DNA from: Powellomyces hirtus
Lineage: Eukaryota; Chytridiomycota; Chytridiomycetes; Spizellomycetales; Powellomycetaceae
Reading direction: 5' to 3'
DNA: 64,000 nt
Assembly (NCBI GenBank): GCA_025526995.1
Contig: JAHLKG010000001.1
Location: 248,001 to 312,000, forward strand
Under the pieces are notes generated by a model. It had not been told where the DNA came from. It saw only the letters and a list, made by a program, of their open reading frames with translations, and ran no database searches. Position 1 is the stretch's first letter, and every line of letters starts with the position of its first letter. A program made the position numbers and the translations under genes. Below are positions 24,040 through 35,345 of the stretch, one piece after another.

Positions 24040-25525
24040 ATGAAAACAAGTATGGATAGAATAACGAAGAACAACAAGACAACGATCTACGTTGGTAAGC
24101 TGTGCATTGCCCGTTGTTTGTTGGGTCTGCAGCAAAATTTGCCCGATCTCACTCGCAGTCGGGACTTTAGGTGGGCTCGACGACCAGATCACTGAGCAGA
24201 CACTACATGCAGCCTTTCTGCCGTTTGGCGATATCCTGGAAGTGCAGATACCGCCAGACCCGTCTTCTCGTAAGTCTTCTGAAGTTGCAGTGAACTGGAT
24301 AAGATGTCCATGGACCGCCAACAACCTTTCAGGCAATCCACATAGGGGTTTTGGCTTTGTTGAGTTCGAGTTCCCCGAAGACGCCCAGGCGGCCATCGAC
24401 AACATGGATTCTGCTGAATTGTTCGGGAAAGTCATGAAAGTTAATCTAGCACGGCCGATGAAGGGACAGTCTTTCACCACGAAAGCTATATGGAATGAAG
24501 AAGAATGGCTCAAGAAGCACGTCGCGGGTGTACCGGACAAAATCGCCGACGGCGAGACAGATGCAGGCGAGAACATCGATGAGGAAGCTCCAGTAGACGG
24601 CGAGCCGCCAGTAGCCAAGAAAGCAAAGTTGGCCTCGGCCGTATCAGCGGCACCATCTGAGAAAGGGAATCCGCTGGTATACTTCGATATTGAGATCGGC
24701 GGTGTGATGGCGGGACGGATCATCATATTGCTGCGAGCGGACGTTGTGCCAAGTGAGTTGAGGCAAACCGACTTGTCATGTCATGAACCCAGTTTAACGC
24801 CTGGGCTTTCTTCATCCTAGAGACTGCAGAGAACTTCAGGGCGCTGTGAGTTGTCGTTGGAGTATTCTTCATGGCTGCATCATCTAATCTTCTCTATATA
24901 TATCGTATAGTTGCACTCATGAGAAAGGATTTGGATTCAAGAAATCCATCTTCCATCGTATCATTCCGCAATTCATGTGCCAAGGAGGTCAGTTTTTCTT
25001 ACTCTTTCGAAAGGAATGTCGCGCGTTACTTAGAATCAGTGCAGGTGATTTCACGAAGCACAATGGGACAGGGGGCAAAAGCATATATGGGGAGAAGTTC
25101 GCAGATGAATCCTTTGCGCTCAAGCACACTCGGCCAGGGGTGAGTAAAGTCGTTGCTAGGTTTAGTCGGGAGATCGACGTGTTTCTGATAAATTTGCAAC
25201 ATCAGACTCTCTCCATGGCAAACTCTGGACCAAATACAAATGGTACATTAAACATATTGAGTATCATAACTTCCCAAGCTATACTAACGCGCCGAATATA
25301 GGGTCTCAATTTTTCATTACAACGGAAAAAACTGCCTGGCTGGACAACAAACATGTGGTAGGTTGGAACGAGATGACGGCCGATACTCAAAATACTAATA
25401 CTTCTGTTCAGGTTTTTGGGGAAGTGACAACAGGGATGGACGTAGTGCGGAAGATGGAAAAGATGGGCAGTGTTGCGGGTACTGTCAAGAAACGAGTCGT
25501 AATAGCAGACTGTGGTCAGCTATGA
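24040..25525 (+). CDS. PPIE: Spliceosomal cyclophilin with N-terminal RRM (peptidyl-prolyl isomerase E)
   Basis: A short first exon ([18 protein letters not shown]) splices into an [23 protein letters not shown] and, after another intron, [21 protein letters not shown] linker ([13 protein letters not shown], then acidic) leads to a cyclophilin domain. Its parts are [67 protein letters not shown] and KHVVFGEV, ending in ADCGQL. The active-site residues Arg, Phe and Gln ([15 protein letters not shown]) are present. RRM plus cyclophilin in this order is PPIE/Cyp33, found with activated spliceosomes and, in animals, with MLL. Stop TGA is at 25523-25525. Confidence 0.95.
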
Positions 25526-25938
25526 AGCCTGCCAAACGTAATTCATAGTTCAACCGCAAAGATTATAGTTTGATCGCTCTGCCTCACACCTTCGCGGAGA
25601 ACGCAATTAGTGACTGTACATATATAATGAATTTGCGTTGCACTGCATACTCTGCCTTCGTGGAAGTTTCCACACAGTAAAAGTCCGAAAGCATCGTTCT
25701 TCACTGTCAGAACGCGTCGGTCGCGTCAGAGCTGCCCATGCAATCTTGCGAAAGAAGTAATTCTTGCACGCCCAGCATCTTGTATAGCTACAGTACACAG
25801 CATCATCTGACGAGATACCTACGGTGAGAAGAGCTTCCCCGCCGAATTCTGCTGGTCTCTTCGCACTCTGACAACCTATTGAACATCTTGGTTTAGTAGA
25901 TCTTAGATCACTTTTACTGGCAACTGTCGTGGGGCACA
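25526..25938. other. Intergenic region between tandem genes PPIE and NEK kinase
   Basis: This is one of two places in the window where confident neighbours share a strand. A minus-strand ORF at 25607-25939 has no recognisable motif and is not called. Confidence 0.4.
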
Positions 25939-28419
25939 ATGGAACTTTATGAACCCCTGAATGTGATCGGCTCGGGATCCTTCGGTGTTATTCGGAAAGT
26001 TCGGCGAAAAAGCGATGGCAAGGTGTGTAAATGTTGAAGACATTTGGTCCGCGAGCCTTTAGTCACACTATAATTTTGTGGCTGCCAGATATTCGCGCGC
26101 AAGGAGATTGATTACCGGAAGATGAGCGAGCGAGAGCGGAAACAGCTGGTTGCCGAAGTCAACATCTTGCGCGAACTTCGTCATCCTTATATCGTGAGAT
26201 ACTTTGAAAGACATATCGATCGGACAAACTCGATGATATATATCATCATGGGTAGGTCTTTCAGTGCCGTGTCTACATTTCTGAACTTCCAATCCTCATT
26301 CTCGTTACTTGCCACCTGACAGAATACTGCGAAGGAGGTATGATGATACATCCCAGACATGGTTGCGCTCCGTCCGTGTGTTAACCGGCTTCAATCAGGG
26401 GATCTTGCCGCAGTTGTGCGAAAGGCAAAGAAACAAGGGTACGGAGTTGGAAAAACCCGTTCGATGCTCAAAGCGTACTGACTTCCTTCGTCGCGGTTCT
26501 CTTCGTCGTGGTCTTCGTCCAACAGAAAAAGATTCTCCGAGGATCAAATATGGAACTTGCTAGCACAGCTGCTCCTGGCTCTACATGAATGTCATCATGG
26601 CGCGTCTGGGAAGACTGGACCACACCCTCCCATATTGCACAGGTATTGCACTTATTGGGGCTCCACCGTTGTTGCAGCTTACTCACGTCTATCAAAGGGA
26701 TATCAAACCAGATAACGGTGAGAACCACAAGTTCCGACCATTGAAACGGCATGCTGACCCTTTTGCGTGGCAGTATTCCTGGATTCGCAAAATAACGCAA
26801 AGCTCGGCGACTTTGGCTTGTCGCGATTGATGGATGGCAGTGATTTCGCGAGAACTTACGTGGGAACCCCTTTCTATATGTCGCCGGTATGTCGGTAACT
26901 CCGATGTGAACTCTATCTAAGCGGTCTTATGCTGATCGGATTGGACAGGAGCTCATAAGCGAATCAGCATACAACGCCAAATCGGACATTTGGGCTTTAG
27001 GTTTGTTCTGTGCCAGTCGAATGCATGAAAGAGCTTTCTAAGCTAAAATGCATGACTTTTAGGATGTGTCATCTACGAACTATGCACCCTAGAGTATGTT
27101 GGGGACTACATGCAGGAATTGCCTTAGATGAGTGGGCTAATAGCATTTCACATTGCAGACCACCGTTTCAAGGCAAGACGCAGTCTCAGCTGGCAGCTAA
27201 AATTCAACGGGGCGTGGTCGAGCCTCTCTCGCGTGACGTATGTTGCCAACTGCACAAACAGGGCCTCCAGCAATTTGAGTCTCACCCTTCGTCTTGTGAA
27301 GTACTCTAGAGAGCTGTTTCAATTCATGAGGGAAATGCTCCGCGTGAAGGTGAATATTGTTTTATCACGTATGCTCGTGAACTATGAATCTCATGTTTTA
27401 TGTTATTAGCACGAGCGGCGTCCTTGCACAACGATCTTATTGGAACATCCAAGGATCAGAAAATGCTTGCATTTGGATGACCCAGAACCGTAAGTCAACA
27501 ACTGCTTGGGCTTAAATGGGGCGAGATGCCTCTACCTGTGGACATGTAGAACCATTGCTGAGGCCACGCCGTGATACAGACTTGCGGTTGCGGAGTTACC
27601 ACACGTTCCCAATCCGGAAGAAGAACTGCGACAACGAATAGCAGCCTTGGAAGCTGGGGAAGCCGCCCTCTTGAAACGCGAAGAAGAATGGCGCCAGTCC
27701 ATGGCAGCGCGCGAAGACTATTTCAATGCTTCCATGATAGAACAGGAAGCGTTGCTAAAGAAATATAAACTACTGGAGCAGAGCCTTACGCATGCGCTTC
27801 GGACAAAGGAACAGGAGTTGGCCAAAAAAGACCAAGAATTGGCGGAAACCAAAGCTCTTCTCCAGCAAGGTATTCTTTTCAGCCGATTTGATAGGCGATA
27901 ATGCAGCCCCGTTATTGACATAAACGCAGCGATTGAGAATCAGAACAACGCAAACCACCCTGTCGCACGCAATGGTGCGCGACCCTATCGAAGCCCACTC
28001 GATGACCGGGCAGGATACAACAAAGAGTATGTGATGGCAGATCTCCATCGCTCATCCGTGAAACTAACACAGTGATATTCAGAAACATTTTAACCTCCGC
28101 TTTGGGAACTTTCGGAATGTTCGGAATGCGGAAAGCTGCGAAGCCTCCCCCGACAGCTAGTCTGCCAACTCCGCCGACCAGTGTATCGGGAAGCGTGCCA
28201 TCTGGATTCTCAACACATAGCGCGGCAGCACCTGCAAGTGACCAAAGAAGGGCCATACCAGCCTTACGACGCGTGCAATCAACGGGGATGTTCCAAAGAC
28301 CACAGTCTACGACGGGCGTAGACGACCTTGTGAAAGGATTCCACGGTTTTGGCGTAACACCATCCCCGGTGAAATCGGACAAGCAGGACTTTTCACTGAT
28401 GATGCATCTCTCCCCGTAG
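25939..28419 (+). CDS. NIMA/NEK2-type mitotic protein kinase
   Basis: The kinase begins at the ATG at 25939: [20 protein letters not shown] is the glycine loop. The catalytic Lys is in [12 protein letters not shown]. Further exons give [21 protein letters not shown], the split catalytic loop HRDIKPDN (joined across the intron ending near 26698), [25 protein letters not shown] and [15 protein letters not shown]. 'LALxECH' and '[11 protein letters not shown]' are typical of NIMA/NEK2. After the kinase domain comes a coiled coil (about 27600-27870, [18 protein letters not shown] then Lys/Glu/Gln heptads), as in NEK2 and NIMA. A Ser/Pro-rich tail ends at 28419. Such kinases control mitotic entry and spindle-pole or basal-body separation. 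Confidence 0.93.
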
Positions 28420-28524
28420 CGGGACAAGGGATGCCACCAATCAACTCCCACCATCACCGCGCATGTTTAACGTGTATATACTGTAGAATCGCATGCGTAT
28501 GAAAAGGATGCGTATAAACAAATG

Positions 28525-29723
28525 CTAAATAGCAAACTGCCCAGCGATGAACGCCACAAGAGCCAAAACTACGCACATAAGAACGCAGTTTACTATGAAC
28601 CGGTCGCCCTTCATCACCTTTTGAAAAACGCGTTGTTAGCCGAGGTCTCAATTAGCCATGTCTCCGCTCAAAGGAAACAACGTACCCCGTCGACAGCTTT
28701 CCTCATTTTGACGTTCAGATTATCAACGCGGTCCAGAGCAGTGTCAACTCCTCGCTCAATGTCATCCAATACGTCGTTTTGCCGGTCTAACTCCTGCATG
28801 TTGTCAGATGGACGGGGAATCACAGTAGAGATGTTGAGTTTAAACGTCATCCAGAATCATCGCGATCCTGATTCTCTAAAAACATTACATTCCCCATGTC
28901 ATTGGCCAGGTCTTTTAGTCTGGCGACGCCGGCGCCAATCTGATCCAAGTCATTGTCGATCAGCTTGTTCCGCTCCCCGATTCGCTTAAAATCTTCCTCC
29001 ACGTCAATATCCGCAAGTTCCGAATGCGTAAATGGATCTGGTTGTTCTGGCTCCTCAGCAGCTGCATTTTTTTTTCCACCACGTTTTGCAGCCGCTGTTC
29101 CGGAAATGAGTTTAGAGGAAACTTGGGATATAACCCATTTTCTGGGCATCAAGACAGACGGCATAATGGGCACATACCGGCTCGAGCCCCGCCAGATAGT
29201 AGCTCCGTGCGCTGCTCAGTGAAAGCATCGTTGAATTTGCGTTTCTCGAGATTTTCGCACTCTTCAATGTGTTTTTGGCACAGTTCGAGGATCTCTCGTC
29301 TTTGAGCGAGATGTCCTTGAGATTCTGGGTCTTTCTTTTTCTACACATTTTAATTTCCAAATATACAAAGGTAAGCATTCGGACCAACGAATACACTAGG
29401 TTCTAATGAGAAGGCCAACAGACCTTCCTCTCCTCCTTGGCGACAATCTCTGCCAGTCTCGCCGATTGTTCCTTCATTCCCCGAATCGCCACTCGGATGC
29501 GATAACTTTTCTCGGCGCTCTCCGTCGTTGTTCCACCAAAGCTCATCATCTCTTCGCGCTCCTTCAGCTCCTGTCGCACGGCTTTAGCTTCCTGGTGCAG
29601 TTTTTTGCGGATCCGCGTGAACTCGTCGATCTTTTTCCCATCGGTTTCTTCTGGAGTTGGTTCCGGAGCGCAAGCTTCGTAGACGACTTGCAGTCGCCGC
29701 ATGGCATCTCGCATGGACGACAT
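28525..29723 (-). CDS. Qc-SNARE, most like plant SYP7-type syntaxins
   Basis: The ATG at 29723 opens MSSMRDAMRRLQVVYEAC; an in-frame ATG at 29774 would add 17 residues. The first two exons are helical and charged (HQEAKAVRQELKEREEMM; EILELCQKHIEECENLE). The third holds a Lys/Ala-rich linker and the start of the SNARE motif (QIGAGVARLKDLANDMGN). The fourth continues ELDRQNDVLDDIERGVDTAL with the zero-layer Gln in 'DRQND'. The last exon is a C-terminal membrane anchor, FIVNCVLMCVVLALVAFIAG. The order and the 'NDMxxELDRQxxxxDxI' pattern resemble Arabidopsis SYP71-73 and, more distantly, syntaxin 6/8. A fusion role at ER or plasma membrane is inferred. All four introns splice in frame. Confidence 0.85.
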
Positions 29724-30553
29724 GGTGAAAAAGGTGCGCTTTGCGGGTGCTGTCTGTGAGGAATGCGTGCTCACAAGGCTGCGGTATGTTCAACGTAGCG
29801 CCTGGATATCCCGCAAAAAACCGCATGTAAAATGTGAAGTTCGGACCATGCCAATGCTCTGCTTACTAGAGCAACGCGACGGCGCGTTCCTCTCGATCAT
29901 TTCGTGTTCTTTTTGTTTAGTTGAACAAACTTGGAAAAGAAACGGAGGACAGGTTTTTGCAAAGGTTCAAGAAGGCATGCGAAGATGAGAGTTTTAAGCA
30001 GGAGGCTGTGCTTGAATCCGATCTTCAGGCGCGAGCGAAGGCCCTGTACACGCACTGCCATCGATGAGGATGAGCGCTACCTAGCACACCTTGGTGTGTT
30101 GACCTACTGACCTTTGCCAATTTTGGAGATCACTAGCGACTGCAGGGTCAAGAATGATAAAAGGAATCTAGAACTACCGAGTGATGCTTCAGAGTGAGCA
30201 AGCTCCATCATCCGTATGCCAATCGTAGTCTCGGTAGTGCTGTCATACAGGTCTGCCCTTGCATTCATCACCGCGTGTGTCCCTTCTACATTGCACGCCT
30301 TTGATGCGATAGGATTATCTCCTCCCACGATGGCACAATGACCAAGTTGCAGAGTTCATAGTTGGACTATGTGTTTTCAGCGCACGCCGCACTTTATACA
30401 TGAAAAAAAGGTGCGACAATGGCAATGGAACCTTAATCTAGATTGAGAGTTTCTGATGACCGCTCAAAATTCAAAGGAACCCCCTCGGACTGTCATTTCT
30501 TTTCACATCTTCCGCCTCGCTCTGCCCTCGACAAACGCTGTATACCCGACGAT
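29724..30553. other. Intergenic region with one orphan exon-like ORF
   Basis: This is the divergent gap between the SNARE and MMADHC genes. Apart from the ORF at 29921-30067 it holds only ORFs without motifs, such as a minus-strand one at 30104-30328. Confidence 0.4.
29921..30067 (+). CDS. Possible last exon of an unrecognised small gene
   Basis: A strong acceptor (ttctttttgtttag) is followed by an open frame, LNKLGKETEDRFLQRF, then a charged helix with two cysteines and a TGA at 30065-30067. An upstream exon that fits the phase could be the few codons from the ATG near 29783, or an exon starting at 29701 that would overlap the SNARE start on the other strand. Neither is convincing. A small helical mitochondrial-type protein is possible. 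Confidence 0.25.
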   Translation: MNKLGKETEDRFLQRFKKACEDESFKQEAVLESDLQARAKALYTHCHR

Positions 30554-31404
30554 ATGTTTCCTTCCGATCATTCCGCTAGTGCCCGGGCTGTTCCACAGTC
30601 TTGCCCTGCGATTCCGCGCAAAGTGGAAACCCAGCAAAGACCCTCGGCGTCGGCTCTTCTGGCAGGACCTTTTGTATCTACAGTGTCGTTTGCGCCGTCA
30701 GACGCTAACTCCCACCAAGCAGCAACTTTTCCGCCCAAGAACGTCATAGACCTTCCGACGCCATCACTAGGTGGCTCGTCAAGAACCGCGTATGCAAGCG
30801 CGAGGGACGAGGCTTTTCCCGCCAACACGTCGACCTTCCAATACTCTGTGCACAAGCCGGGCCGCCACCTTCTTCGAGAGTTAGCACTGGTCCTCCCTGA
30901 AGCAAAAGCGAATTCTGCTCTACCAGAGCTTTTGGTGATCCCTGTATTCCAAAGATCTGTGTACGATCTTATAGCTGTGTCACCAGAAACAAACTGGGAG
31001 CGGGACCTGTTGTTGGAATACGTACGTGTGACGAGTTTGAAGATCATGAACTAGCAGCTAATTAGATATCCTTCTGCCAGATCAATCAATGGTCTCACAC
31101 AGTGGTCACTAGACTCCGTAGAATGGGCCATTGGGCGGATCTTACCGATCCAGCATCAGGATACCCTAGCTTCTCCGCGCGCGGGACCAGTTTATACCCT
31201 GACGTAGATGGAGCGGTTGCACTGCTACAGTATCAGACCGTTCAGGCGGGATGCTGCAGGGTACTTGTACACCCTCAGTGGGGAACAAGAAACTATCCTT
31301 CGACTGTATTTGCGTCGGCACCACTAGATGTCGTCGTCAAGATTCTACAGGATGTTTGCTCGGAGTGTCTACCAGTGCACAGTCAAGAACCAGCAGCGCG
31401 ATGA
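30554..31404 (+). CDS. MMADHC: Cobalamin trafficking protein cblD (MMADHC)
   Basis: Exon 1 (30554-31021) encodes a low-complexity N-terminus and then TFQYSVHKPGRHLLREL and a segment ending WERDLLLEY. After an intron with a gtacgt donor, exon 2 starts INQWSHTVVTRLRRMG and continues GHWADLTDPASGYPSFS, then GCCRVLVHPQWGTRNYPSTV and FASAP. The 'WADxxDPxSG' and 'GCC+VxxHxxWGT' blocks are the hallmark of MMADHC. In animals it binds the processed cobalamin on MMACHC and directs it to methionine synthase or methylmalonyl-CoA mutase. The Cys in GCC matches the conserved cobalt-coordinating cysteine region. It converges with the prolyl-tRNA synthetase gene, 68 bases apart. Confidence 0.9.
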
Positions 31405-31472
31405 TTCCTATTAGCTTCGACCCACCAGAGAGAAATTGTGGAAAATATTTTATAAATATATGTAGTAGAGCG

Positions 31473-33512
31473 CTAATTCACTGATTCTAATTTGTGCATG
31501 TCGTCTACTCTCACAAGCTTCATGTTGCCTCTATGACGATCGTGAACCTCCAATAGGTTTTCGGTAAGGAAGCTTTTACCAACGACGATAACCCACGGAT
31601 ACCCGACCAGCGCGGCATCCTTCAGCTTGAATCCAACGCTCAGAGCTTGGCGATCATCGATCACAATCTCCTCGCCTCCAAAACGTTTCGTCAGGGTGTG
31701 ATACACCGCTTTGACTCCATCGGTAATCGTCTGTTTTTCCTGGTCCGATGACTTCTTATGCATGACCGGAACGACGCATGCTTTGAAGGGAGCAATGCTC
31801 TCTGGCCATTTAATCCCACTCTGATCGTTACTGGCCTCGACCACGGCCGCAATCATCCTTGTAACTCCTATGCCATAGCACCCCATCTGGATAGGAATGT
31901 CCTCATTGCACTCATTCTTCACAGTGGCTCCTAATGCTGATGAATACTTGGTTCCGAGGAAAAAGGTGTGACCGATTTCAATCGCTCGTTGAGATTCTAA
32001 TGTGCTCGCAGGCGAAGTATGGTTCGCCGAGTGACAGATTGCGCAAGTATCGCCGCTCTCGATCGTCGTAAAGTCTCCAATGAAAGTGGATTTGTCATCC
32101 GAGACTTGTTCGGAGGTGATTTGAGCGTCTGTAAGGACAAACTCGGCATCTCCTGTTGCCACCGAATCCTTCCCAACCAGCCCCTGGGGAAAAGCATAGT
32201 CCCATCCTTTCAGTACCGAGCTCTGCTTCAGTTTCGTAGGGTTGACCGAGCGACCCTCCGCAATGTTGATCATGGCGGAGCTTTGTATCGAGCGGTCTTT
32301 GCAGTCCTGTAAAGTAACGGGGACTTGGGCGGTGCGATCAGTAGATCCGCTGATGACACCAACGGCTCGCTCTTCGTTCGCTGTATAACCACACTGCTGA
32401 CAGGTCAACACAGTATCCTCGCCAGCTGCACACCACAGAGTATGCTCAGTAAAATGGTGGTCGACACAAGTGCGTGTACCACAGATTCTTACCATTCGAT
32501 AGAAAGTGGTACTCGTGGCTTCGGGTGCCGCCTATGTTTCCCGTATCCGCTTCAGCGGCAGCAAATGGGATGCCAATCGCTTTGAGAATCCGGTCGTACG
32601 CTCCTCGCACTTCCGCGTAGGTTTCTAGAGCAGCCTTCTCGGAAACATCAAAGGAATACATGTCTTTCATCACAAACTCTCGAGCGCGCAAAAGACCTGA
32701 GCGAGGACGTGCTTCGTCTCGATACTTGCGACCTGCACATTTGTGAGTCCAGAACAACATAACACTCGCAACCGCATGCAAGTTGCTAACCTATCTGATA
32801 AAGTCGCAAGGGAAGCTGTTTCCACGAAGATATTTCGGACGCAACCAATTGTGTAATTTCCTCTTCGTGGGTTGGGGCCAAGCAAAATTCGCTCCCTTTC
32901 CGGTCTTCGACTTTAAACATCTAGAGAGAGTCAATATTATCAGTCGGACTCGAAGGGTCATCGGGGATTCTCCCAATTCGTACCTCCGCGCCTGTTGATT
33001 CCCAGCGCCCAGTCTTCTTCCATCCATCAGATGGGAGTAAACACGGAAGTGCCACCTTCTGTCCGTCTATTCGCCAAGTCAGCGTGTCGTTCTTCTTTGA
33101 ACTCAAATGCAAAGAGGATGTGGATAACGGACCTACACTTTGCATTTCCCTATCTATGATCTTCTCCAGCTTTTCGAGGACGCGAAGCCCCAAGGGTAGA
33201 AAGCTGTACATTCCTGCAGAAGACTTTCCAGCGCGTCAGTTGAGGTCAGATCTTATAACCAGCCGATGCGAGAGATTGGCCAAGCACCTGTCGAATGAAT
33301 CCGGCACGCAGTAGAAGTTCATGGCTTGTGGCCAGCTGTGAAGGTGGAGCTTTGGAGAGTATTTTGGACGTGGGGGCGAGAAGGCGAGATAGCCGGAATC
33401 GAGGGGAAGTTGACGATGTGGTTGCCACTTGACGCTGGGGAACATGGAGACCAAGTATTACAGAGTTGCCGCAGCGACCCTGTCTTGGAGAGAGCAGTCG
33501 GCAGGGAGGCAT
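31473..33512 (-). CDS. PARS2: Mitochondrial prolyl-tRNA synthetase (bacterial type)
   Basis: The ATG at 33512 opens [17 protein letters not shown], an Arg/Ser-rich presequence. Core segments follow: [26 protein letters not shown] in class II motif-2 context, [20 protein letters not shown] and [20 protein letters not shown]. The large final exon (31473-32470) holds a CXXC-type pair (LTCQQCGY) and the catalytic motif-3 region [15 protein letters not shown]. It ends with the anticodon-binding domain ([27 protein letters not shown]). This is the ProRS type of bacteria and mitochondria rather than the cytosolic type fused to or related to EPRS. Several short exons lie between 32500 and 33240. Confidence 0.93.
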
Positions 33513-33808
33513 CTTGAACAATTCCGGAGTGGTTCTAAAGTCTGTGCCGATATCAAAAATTCCGACGCAGGGCGAAATGCAGCTTTGCTGCGCACGGAGC
33601 CTATCACGTAATCGAGCGCAGCAGCGTCACAAAGCCACAACAATCATCAGGCCATTCCACGTTTGTCTCACTTGGCTATCTATCTCGTCGAGTTGCAGGT
33701 CGGGCTGGTTGCACTGAGTAGTGCCGTCGCCAACGGTCACCTGAACCCCTAAACCCCTGCCCCCCACACTCCTCCGTCGGCACAAGCTCAAGTCTCGCTC
33801 GAGTCGCA
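33513..33808. promoter_or_regulatory. Shared divergent promoter, PARS2 / ERG26
   Basis: There are 296 bases between the two start codons. A C-rich run at about 33750-33770 (cccctaaacccctgcccccc) is the only notable composition. Confidence 0.45.
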
Positions 33809-35122
33809 ATGGCCAAACAGGTTGGTTGAATTCACGAACCCATCTCCACAAACTGGCAAACGACTCACATCTCTGGTTGACATCTCCAGGAATCGTATCT
33901 CATAATTGGTGGTGGCGGGTTCCTTGGGAAGCGGATTGTCGAGCTGCTTCTGGAGTCTCCTTCTCCCCCAGAAGTTTACATTCTCGACCTCCGGAAAACC
34001 TTCGATAACCCTCGAGTCAAAGAGTTCATTGAGGGAGACATTACGGACCCAGTTGCTGTCAACAATGCTTGCAAAGGAAGAACTGTTGTCATACATACTG
34101 CCGCGGTGATTGAGGGCTTCCCAACGCCTGTGTACTGGAAGGTCAACTACGAGGGAACCAAAACCATCATTGATGCTTGCAGAAAGCAAGGCGTGCCGAC
34201 TTTGATCTATACATCCTCTGCGAGCGTTACGTACAATGGCCAAGACCTGAGGAATGGTACTGAAAAGGACCCGTACTGTGAAGTCCATATGGATACATAC
34301 AATGAAACGAAGGTGAGGATCGTTCGATGGCGAAAAGACGATGGAAACTGGTTTGGATTTGAAAAATACTTCTGCAATGCGACATAACGTGCGGCAAGAC
34401 TGGACATCAAGGAACTGATACGTCTGGTTTTCTTGACCTCAGGCAGCTGCCGAGCAACTCGTTCTCTCCTCAAACGGAGGAGGTCTTGCTACCATCTCCT
34501 TACGGCCTGCGGGCATCTTTGGACCAGGGTATGTTTGCGCTTCTCATTCGGTCCACATTTATGAAGTCCGTGCTTGACATAGTAGTTGATCTGCTTATCC
34601 AGGGACAACAACGCGAGCAAAGGCCTCTATGACGCGGCCAAGAAGGGCAACTGGAAATTCATGATCGGAGATAACTCCACCCTTTTCGACTGGACGTATG
34701 TTGACAATGTTGCGCAGGCGCACATCCTTGCGGCTCAGAACATTTATCGCCCGGGAGTCTCTGGCGAGGCATTCTACATCACCAACGACACACCCACTTT
34801 CTTCTGGGATGTGCCAAAGTACCTGTACAATGAGCTCGGATACAGAAATACGCTGCACACTCGCATCCCGCGGTCATTAGGGCTACTTCTTGGATCTGTA
34901 GTGGATGCGCTCGTGGCGATATTGAAACCCATCCGGAAGATCAACCCTACCTTCACCAAATTTCGGGTGAAAGTTATTACCAACAATCGATACCTGAACA
35001 TCGCCAAAGCTAAAAATGTTCTGGGATATAGTCCGATGATTCCGTTGGAAGAGGGATTGAGGCGAACGGCTGTGCACTGGAAAGCATTCGATGACGCTGC
35101 CAAAGTTGCGGAAGCCAACTAG
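33809..35122 (+). CDS. ERG26: Sterol-4-alpha-carboxylate 3-dehydrogenase (3-beta-HSD family)
   Basis: The first exon is only 12 bases (MAKQ, 33809-33820); exon 2 starts at 33891 with ESYLIIGGGGFLGKRIVELL, the NAD-binding GxxGxxG loop. A stop codon lies in frame just upstream of exon 2, so the tiny exon or another upstream start is required. Later segments are GDITDPVAVNNACKGRTVVI, TAAVIEGFPTPVYWKVNYEG, IYTSSASVTYNG, the catalytic Tyr-x-x-x-Lys as YNETK, LRPAGIFGPG and FDWTYVDNVAQAHILA. This matches NSDHL/Erg26, which oxidatively decarboxylates C4-carboxysterols on the ER membrane. A hydrophobic stretch (SLGLLLGSVVDALVAIL) may be the membrane contact. The stop is at 35122. Confidence 0.92.
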
Positions 35123-35345
35123 GGGCTGCAAAGAATGAGGACATCTATTTAGTGTATGGTATAGATCAAGCATATGTATTTATGTAGCATACATAGTTTC
35201 ATTTGAATGAAAATATGTTCTGCAGAGATGAAACAGAGACAGCACTGGCTGACCACTGCCTACTCATATATCGAGACCACGCGTCCATTCTATTTACATC
35301 GCTCCGTCTTGCAAAGATTCCAGGAAAGCCTACGACGAGGAGGCT

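Noticed and set aside
30104..30328. Minus-strand ORF of 74 codons as a gene
   Set aside because: No motif, no plausible upstream exon, and composition like the surrounding intergenic DNA.
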